From assembly GCA_031288955.1 (NCBI GenBank), contig JAITQJ010000238.1:1-11678 (forward strand): a DNA stretch of 11,678 bases. The letters run 5' to 3'. Numbering within the stretch: position 1 is the stretch's first letter; each line of letters opens with the position of its first letter. Below the pieces are notes generated by a model. That model ran no database searches, was not told the DNA's origin, and saw only the letters and a list, made by a program, of their open reading frames with translations. Source of the stretch: Planctomycetaceae bacterium. Its GTDB lineage: Bacteria > Planctomycetota > Planctomycetia > Pirellulales > Thermoguttaceae. Both the position numbers and the translations under genes were made by a program. This document shows positions 8,278-11,678 of this stretch, piece by piece.

Positions 8278-9631
8278 TATTCGTTTCGTTAACTGTTAGA
8301 TGTGTAATATCGCTGTCTTCTTCCTCTTCGCTGTGAAACAGTGCTTGCAGCAAGTCAAGCGTCCGCTGCGTTGCACCGAGTTGTCTTTGTACCAGTTCTT
8401 CGGCATTCGTTCCGAGTTCCGCAGCGTATTCCGGTTTTTCGAGGCATCGGCGGACGAATTGCTCTAACTCGTATTGGTCGTGAACGATAACCGCTGCCTT
8501 GCTTTGTAACATTAAATCGGAAATGTCCCGAAAGTTTGCCGTGTTCGGACCGAACGAAACCGCCGCTCCGTATGCTGCCGGTTCTATCATATTTTGCCCG
8601 CCGCGTTTTCCGAAACTGCCGCCGACGAACGCTATCGCTGCCGTTCCCCACCAAGCCCCTAATTCGCCGACGGTATCGACAAGCAGTATCCGGCTTGCTG
8701 CCGACGGCAATGTTGAACGCCGCTGCCATTGTACGCCCTTGCCGTTAAGCATCGCCGCCGTCTCCTCAAACCGTTCACGATGACGGGGAACGAGTACCAG
8801 ACGAAGTTGCGGAAACGTATCTTTTAGATTTTCGTAACATTGCAGCGCATACAATTCTTCCGGTGCCTGTGTCGAGCCGGCAATGAAGACGATGTCGGTA
8901 TCCGCAAAACCGGCTAGCCGCCGCAAATGCTGTGTTTCGGCATTGTTCCGGTCTGCCGCTGCTCCGTCAAACTTCATTGAACCGGTAACGCGAATAGCAT
9001 TGCTGGAAGTTCCTAACTGCCGAAACCAACCGGCATAAATATCGCTCTGCACTGCCGCAAGGTCGAGTTGCTGAAACATTTGCCGAAGCAGCGGGCGAAT
9101 CCAATAATAGTGAAGGTGTCCTTTTTCGCTGAAACGTCCATTGACGACGGCAATTTTCGTCCCGAAATTTTTACACGCTCCGATGAGATTGGGCCATAAT
9201 TCCTGTTCGGCGAGAATCAGCACATCGGGACGCAGACGCTGAACGGCTTTTTGCACTGCCCAACTGAAATCGAGGGGACAGTAAAAGACGGTTAGATTTT
9301 CGCCGTAAAGTTTTCGGGCAGTTTCCATACCGGTTCGGGAAGTTGTTGAAACAACACAGCACCAATACGGTAATTCCTGTTGTATGCGTTTGATAAGCGG
9401 ACGGAGCAGATTAACTTCACCGACGCTGACAGCGTGGAGCCAGATAACTTTGTTATCGGGCCACTCAATTTTGCTTTGGAATACCTTTTTTCGTTTGGGA
9501 ACACGTCCGAACCATTTTTGCTTGAATCCTTCGCGGTATTTCCGGTGCGCAACAATTCGGTAGAGCAACAGGGGCGAAAAACAGAGCAACGCTGCACAAT
9601 AGACCAGATTGAAAAACCAAAGCCGGAACAT
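8267..9631 (-). CDS. waaA: 3-deoxy-D-manno-octulosonic acid (Kdo) transferase
   Basis: The product is 454 residues, slightly longer than the usual 420-430. WaaA (KdtA) moves Kdo from CMP-Kdo to the lipid A precursor at the inner face of the cytoplasmic membrane. Visible family features: an N-terminal hydrophobic anchor (about 5-25); HAVSVGEV (66-73), containing the expected catalytic base E72; AEQELWPN (141-148); GSMKFD (217-222); AGSTQAPEE (251-259); VPRHRERF (281-288); and GGQNMIEPAAYG (344-355) in the GT-B C-terminal domain. After about residue 432 the protein ends in an acidic tail (HSEEEEDSD and beyond) that overlaps the etfA start. The gene follows the proline-rich membrane gene by 54 bp and overlaps etfA by 11 bp. 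No Shine-Dalgarno precedes ATG 9631; a TACAAT hexamer ends 10 nt before it. It implies a Kdo-containing outer-membrane lipid. Identity is very confident. Confidence 0.97.
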   Translation of the reverse strand: MFRLWFFNLVYCAALLCFSPLLLYRIVAHRKYREGFKQKWFGRVPKRKKVFQSKIEWPDNKVIWLHAVSVGEVNLLRPLIKRIQQELPYWCCVVSTTSRTGMETARKLYGENLTVFYCPLDFSWAVQKAVQRLRPDVLILAEQELWPNLIGACKNFGTKIAVVNGRFSEKGHLHYYWIRPLLRQMFQQLDLAAVQSDIYAGWFRQLGTSSNAIRVTGSMKFDGAAADRNNAETQHLRRLAGFADTDIVFIAGSTQAPEELYALQCYENLKDTFPQLRLVLVPRHRERFEETAAMLNGKGVQWQRRSTLPSAASRILLVDTVGELGAWWGTAAIAFVGGSFGKRGGQNMIEPAAYGAAVSFGPNTANFRDISDLMLQSKAAVIVHDQYELEQFVRRCLEKPEYAAELGTNAEELVQRQLGATQRTLDLLQALFHSEEEEDSDITHLTVNETNNVT

Positions 9632-9685
9632 AACCGTTCACATTGTACCAAAGTCCACCGGTTTGGGAATATCTTTGAACAGCGG

Positions 9686-10174
9686 TCATTCACCGGTCGG
9701 CCACACGGCATCGGCAGAATACTGTTTCGGTGCGGCAGAAGGGGCGGGAGCGGTACTGCCGGCAGCGACAGACCGCATCACCGGTTTGAATTGTTTCGCA
9801 ACCGACTCTGCCGGTTTAACCGGTGCCGCCTTCGGTATCGCCGGCACAGACTTTTCACTGAATACCATTTCCGGCGGCTGCGGGACAACTTTCGCCTGCG
9901 GCGGAACCGTTTCCGGCAAAGGCGTGTTGGCTTTCACTTTCGGCGGAACCGCTTCCGACGGCTGTAAAAACGGGTCGCCCGTCATCGGTATCGGCAAATT
10001 CACACGGGACTCCGTTTTGTTTGCTAACGGGACGGGGATTGTACCCGTTTCTTCGGCTTCCGTTTCTTTGTTCGTATCCGCAACCATCGACTCCCGAAAA
10101 TCGGCAAAATAGACGATGTTCGCCGCCAAAGAGACAATAATCAACAACAACGCAAAAACTGAACCTGGACGCAT
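9686..10174 (-). CDS. Proline-rich single-pass membrane protein, function unknown
   Basis: The product is 162 residues. A short N-terminus (MRPGS) is followed by one hydrophobic segment at about 6-24, then an acidic stretch (25-48), then a Pro/Ala/Lys-rich, probably disordered region at about 46-153. The layout suggests a signal-anchor protein whose extended tail lies outside the cytoplasmic membrane. It resembles the N-terminal two thirds of TonB-like proteins but has no C-terminal globular domain, so I do not call it TonB. Reading frames on the opposite strand over the same stretch encode only low-complexity complement products. The minus frame is preferred for its membrane segment and its place 54 bp ahead of waaA on the same strand. 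I do not recognise the family. Real gene likely; role unknown, perhaps in the envelope. Confidence 0.6.
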   Translation of the reverse strand: MRPGSVFALLLIIVSLAANIVYFADFRESMVADTNKETEAEETGTIPVPLANKTESRVNLPIPMTGDPFLQPSEAVPPKVKANTPLPETVPPQAKVVPQPPEMVFSEKSVPAIPKAAPVKPAESVAKQFKPVMRSVAAGSTAPAPSAAPKQYSADAVWPTGE

Positions 10175-10196
10175 TGGAAATGGATAATTGTTATTG

Positions 10197-10370
10197 TTAA
10201 CGAACCGATTCAGTATAACGTTTCCTCCGCCGCTTGCGTTCTTTTTCCGGTGTTCTGTTCCGCTTTTTGCAAACCGGACGACGGGATGAACGGATTAGGT
10301 AAAATATCCGTCCGCCTCTTGCGGAGTGAAAAAATACCTGATAGAATAAGTTGCGGTTTTGGTCATACAC
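10197..10370 (-). CDS. Possible small basic protein (57 aa), uncertain
   Basis: A minus-strand frame starting at GTG 10370-10368 and ending at TAA 10199-10197 fills the otherwise empty divergent spacer. A longer version starts at ATG 10412, but that runs into the ABC transporter coding region. The predicted peptide has an aromatic N-terminal half (NLFYQVFF, RIFYLIR) and a very basic end (KERKRRRKRY). It stops 22 bp before the proline-rich gene, so it could head the waaA-etfA unit. Against it: it contains AGA, AGG, CTA and ATA codons that look rarer in the neighbouring genes, it overlaps the proposed promoter of the ABC gene, and I recognise no family. Chance ORF remains possible. Confidence 0.3.
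   Translation of the reverse strand: MYDQNRNLFYQVFFHSARGGRIFYLIRSSRRPVCKKRNRTPEKERKRRRKRYTESVR
10212..10217 (-). promoter_or_regulatory. Candidate -10 element for the proline-rich/waaA/etfA unit
   Basis: On the minus strand this hexamer reads TATACT, five of six matches to TATAAT. It lies 37 nt before ATG 10174. No convincing -35 hexamer is found at 16-18 bp upstream. If the small basic ORF is real, this element lies inside it. Weak evidence. Confidence 0.2.
10319..10347 (+). promoter_or_regulatory. Candidate sigma70-like promoter of the ABC ATPase gene
   Basis: TTGCGG (10319-10324) and TAGAAT (10342-10347) are separated by exactly 17 bp. The -10 matches consensus at five of six positions, the -35 at three. 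Transcription would start near 10354, giving a leader of about 18 nt to GTG 10372. That would exclude the earlier TTG at 10351 as a start codon. The -35 overlaps a small inverted repeat, tccgc/gcgga (10311-10315 and 10321-10325), which could be an operator or chance. Confidence 0.4.
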
Positions 10371-10371
10371 C

Positions 10372-11148
10372 GTGCCGCTCTTTTCTGTAAAAAATTTGTC
10401 CGTTGTCCGCAATCAGCGGATGCTGCTCGACAGCATTTCGTTTGATGTCCGGCAGGGAGAATATACTGCCGTCATCGGACCGAACGGTGCCGGTAAATCA
10501 ACACTCCTCAAATGTCTCGCTAATCTGCGTTCCGATTGGAAAGGCAGTGTTCTGTTCGCCTCCAAAGCACTGCAAAGTTATGCGCCGGCAGCGTTGGCAA
10601 GGCGGATAGCATTTGTACAGCAGTCGCTTTCCGTTGAGTTTGCCTTCACCGTTCGGCAACTCGTCGAAATGGGACGCTATCCGTATTTAAAAGCATTGTC
10701 GCCGCTCTCGGAAACGGACAAAGAAATTGCCGAAGACGCAATGCGGACGATGGACGTGCTGCATCTGGCAGACCGGACGATGGACACATTAAGCGGCGGG
10801 GAACGGCAAAAAGTACATATTGCTACAGCATTAACGCAGCAGGCAGAAATACTGTTTCTCGACGAACCGACGGCGTATTTGGATTACCGCTATCAAAGCG
10901 AAATCGGCAGATTACTGCGGTCGTTGAATCAGAACGAAGGGAAAACGGTCATCGAAGTAACGCACGATGTTAATCGGGCGGTAACAGACGCAACACACGT
11001 CATCGCTTTGGGTTCGGGAAAAATCGTCTTCGACGGCAGTCCAGCGTATTTAATGCAGCCGGACAAATTGGAGCAGGTTTTCGGCATCAGTTTCCAATTT
11101 GCCGACCATCCGGTCTTGCCCCTCAAAATTGCCGTACCGGGTATTTAG
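10372..11148 (+). CDS. ABC importer ATP-binding protein, iron-siderophore/heme/cobalamin family
   Basis: The product is 258 residues from GTG 10372, the usual length for FecE/FepC/HmuV/BtuD-type ATPases. I chose GTG because family members start with M-P/x-L-x-V-x-N-L directly at the first strand; the in-frame TTG at 10351 adds seven atypical residues. Visible motifs: Walker A GPNGAGKS (36-43), Q-loop FVQQ (81-84), family-typical MGRYPYL (100-106), signature LSGGERQ (140-146), Walker B ILFLDEP (160-166), D-loop YLD (169-171) and H-loop THD (197-199). All catalytic residues are intact, so it should power uptake of an iron complex or corrinoid at the inner membrane. The permease and binding-protein genes that normally accompany it are not in the window: upstream genes are divergent and the next gene is moxR-like. 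The substrate cannot be fixed from the ATPase alone. Confidence 0.93.
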   Translation: MPLFSVKNLSVVRNQRMLLDSISFDVRQGEYTAVIGPNGAGKSTLLKCLANLRSDWKGSVLFASKALQSYAPAALARRIAFVQQSLSVEFAFTVRQLVEMGRYPYLKALSPLSETDKEIAEDAMRTMDVLHLADRTMDTLSGGERQKVHIATALTQQAEILFLDEPTAYLDYRYQSEIGRLLRSLNQNEGKTVIEVTHDVNRAVTDATHVIALGSGKIVFDGSPAYLMQPDKLEQVFGISFQFADHPVLPLKIAVPGI

Positions 11149-11159
11149 CCGCCGCACTC

Positions 11160-11187
11160 TTGCCTTTTTCGTATTGTCCGGTAAAAT
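11160..11187 (+). promoter_or_regulatory. Candidate sigma70-like promoter of the moxR-type gene
   Basis: TTGCCT (11160-11165) and TAAAAT (11182-11187) are spaced by 16 bp in the 48-bp gap between the ABC ATPase and the moxR-type gene. The -10 ends nine nt before ATG 11197, so the transcript would have a leader of only a few bases. The gene could also be co-transcribed with the ABC gene. Confidence 0.4.
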
Positions 11188-11196
11188 TCAAACGCT

Positions 11197-11678
11197 ATGA
11201 GTCAAGACATTCAGCAAATACAGCAACTTGTTAAAGAACAGGCGGGGAAAATTGCCCGTCTCCGTGCCGATGTCGCCCAAAGTGTTGTCGGACAGGAAGC
11301 GATGGTTAACGGACTGCTCATTGGTCTTCTCACGCACGGACATATTCTTCTCGAAGGCGTTCCCGGTCTGGCAAAGACGACCGTTATCAAAGCCCTTGCC
11401 GAAGCCATCGACACGAAATTTCAGCGGATTCAGTTCACGCCGGATTTGCTGCCCGCCGACCTCGTTGGAACGATGGTGTATTTGCCCAACGAAGGAACGT
11501 TCACCACCCGAAAGGGACCGATTTTTGCCAACTTCGTTTTGGCTGATGAAATCAACCGTGCGCCGTCAAAAGTGCAATCGGCACTGCTCGAAGCAATGCA
11601 GGAGCGGCAGGTTACTATCGGCGATACGACATATCCGCTTGCTGGTTTGTTCCTCGTGATGGCAACGCAAAATCCGAT
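11197..11678 (+). CDS. MoxR-family AAA+ ATPase, 3' end missing
   Basis: The frame is open from ATG 11197 to the right edge, giving 160 complete residues of a family that usually has about 320-340. It starts MSQDIQQIQQLV, then VVGQEAMV (30-37), Walker A GVPGLAKT (54-61), FTPDLLPADLVGT (79-91), Walker B FVLADEINRAP (113-123) with the MoxR-typical D117-E118, the QSALLEAMQERQVT stretch (127-140), and sensor-1 MATQNP (155-160). These features identify a MoxR ATPase with all visible catalytic residues intact. MoxR proteins act as chaperone-like ATPases, usually encoded next to DUF58 and VWA-domain proteins; that partner region would lie beyond the window. No Shine-Dalgarno precedes the start. Family assignment is very confident; its client is unknown. 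Confidence 0.96.
   Translation, partial: MSQDIQQIQQLVKEQAGKIARLRADVAQSVVGQEAMVNGLLIGLLTHGHILLEGVPGLAKTTVIKALAEAIDTKFQRIQFTPDLLPADLVGTMVYLPNEGTFTTRKGPIFANFVLADEINRAPSKVQSALLEAMQERQVTIGDTTYPLAGLFLVMATQNP

Noticed and set aside
9648..9666. Inverted repeat ccaaa/tttgg between the proline-rich gene and waaA
   Set aside because: Five-bp stem with a 9-nt loop and no T-tract; within chance expectation.
9380..10112. Two long plus-strand frames (9380-9967 and 9609-10112) over the waaA start and the proline-rich gene
   Set aside because: They are complement frames of Pro/Ala-rich or waaA coding sequence, give low-complexity products (Arg/Phe-rich or Gly/Thr-rich) with no membrane segment or family motif, and conflict with better-supported minus-strand genes.
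1..11678. Frequent CCGG/GCCGG tetramers across the window
   Set aside because: Explained by strong use of CCG for Pro, CGG for Arg and GCC-GG codon pairs; no spacing pattern or repeat unit seen by eye.
1..11678. CRISPR, tRNA, rRNA, transposase or phage features
   Set aside because: No regularly spaced direct repeats, cloverleaf-like sequence, transposase motifs or terminal inverted repeats noticed; nearly all sequence is accounted for by coding regions.

Overview
The window reads as ordinary chromosomal bacterial DNA of about 50% G+C, densely coding on both strands. I see no tRNA, rRNA, IS element, integrase or CRISPR array. The best guess is a Planctomycetota bacterium, perhaps a gut or other anaerobic Pirellulales-type lineage. 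Supporting signs are start codons without Shine-Dalgarno sequences, a very long TPR protein, a secreted protein joining a beta-rich 'KDGR.LEG' N-terminus to an esterase-like domain, and an anaerobe-style EtfA. This is inferred from gene style; no marker gene is present.

Left part (1-7192, + strand): the 3' 4.7 kb of a giant TPR-type helical-repeat gene, whose start lies outside the window. After 72 bp comes a gene for an exported protein of about 795 residues with an alpha/beta-hydrolase domain. In that domain the nucleophile-elbow serine is glycine, and the usual histidine position also lacks histidine, so it looks like a pseudoenzyme.

Middle (10174-7249, - strand): a proline-rich membrane-anchored protein, then waaA (Kdo transferase), then etfA (electron-transfer flavoprotein alpha). 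waaA and etfA overlap by 11 bp. There is no etfB in the window. A possible small basic ORF (10370-10197) may head this transcription unit. The unit converges on the hydrolase gene across a 56-bp spacer.

Right part (10372-11678, + strand): an ATP-binding subunit of the iron-siderophore/heme/cobalamin ABC importer family, without its permease or binding protein in view. After 48 bp comes the 5' part of a MoxR-family AAA+ ATPase, cut by the window end. Both have plausible sigma70-like promoters.

Most genes are recognisable housekeeping or envelope functions. Points worth a second look are the hydrolase that has lost its catalytic residues, the unpaired etfA coupled to an LPS gene, the small divergent ORF, and -10-like hexamers very close to start codons (possible leaderless transcripts). 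I do not see a clear undescribed multi-gene system.
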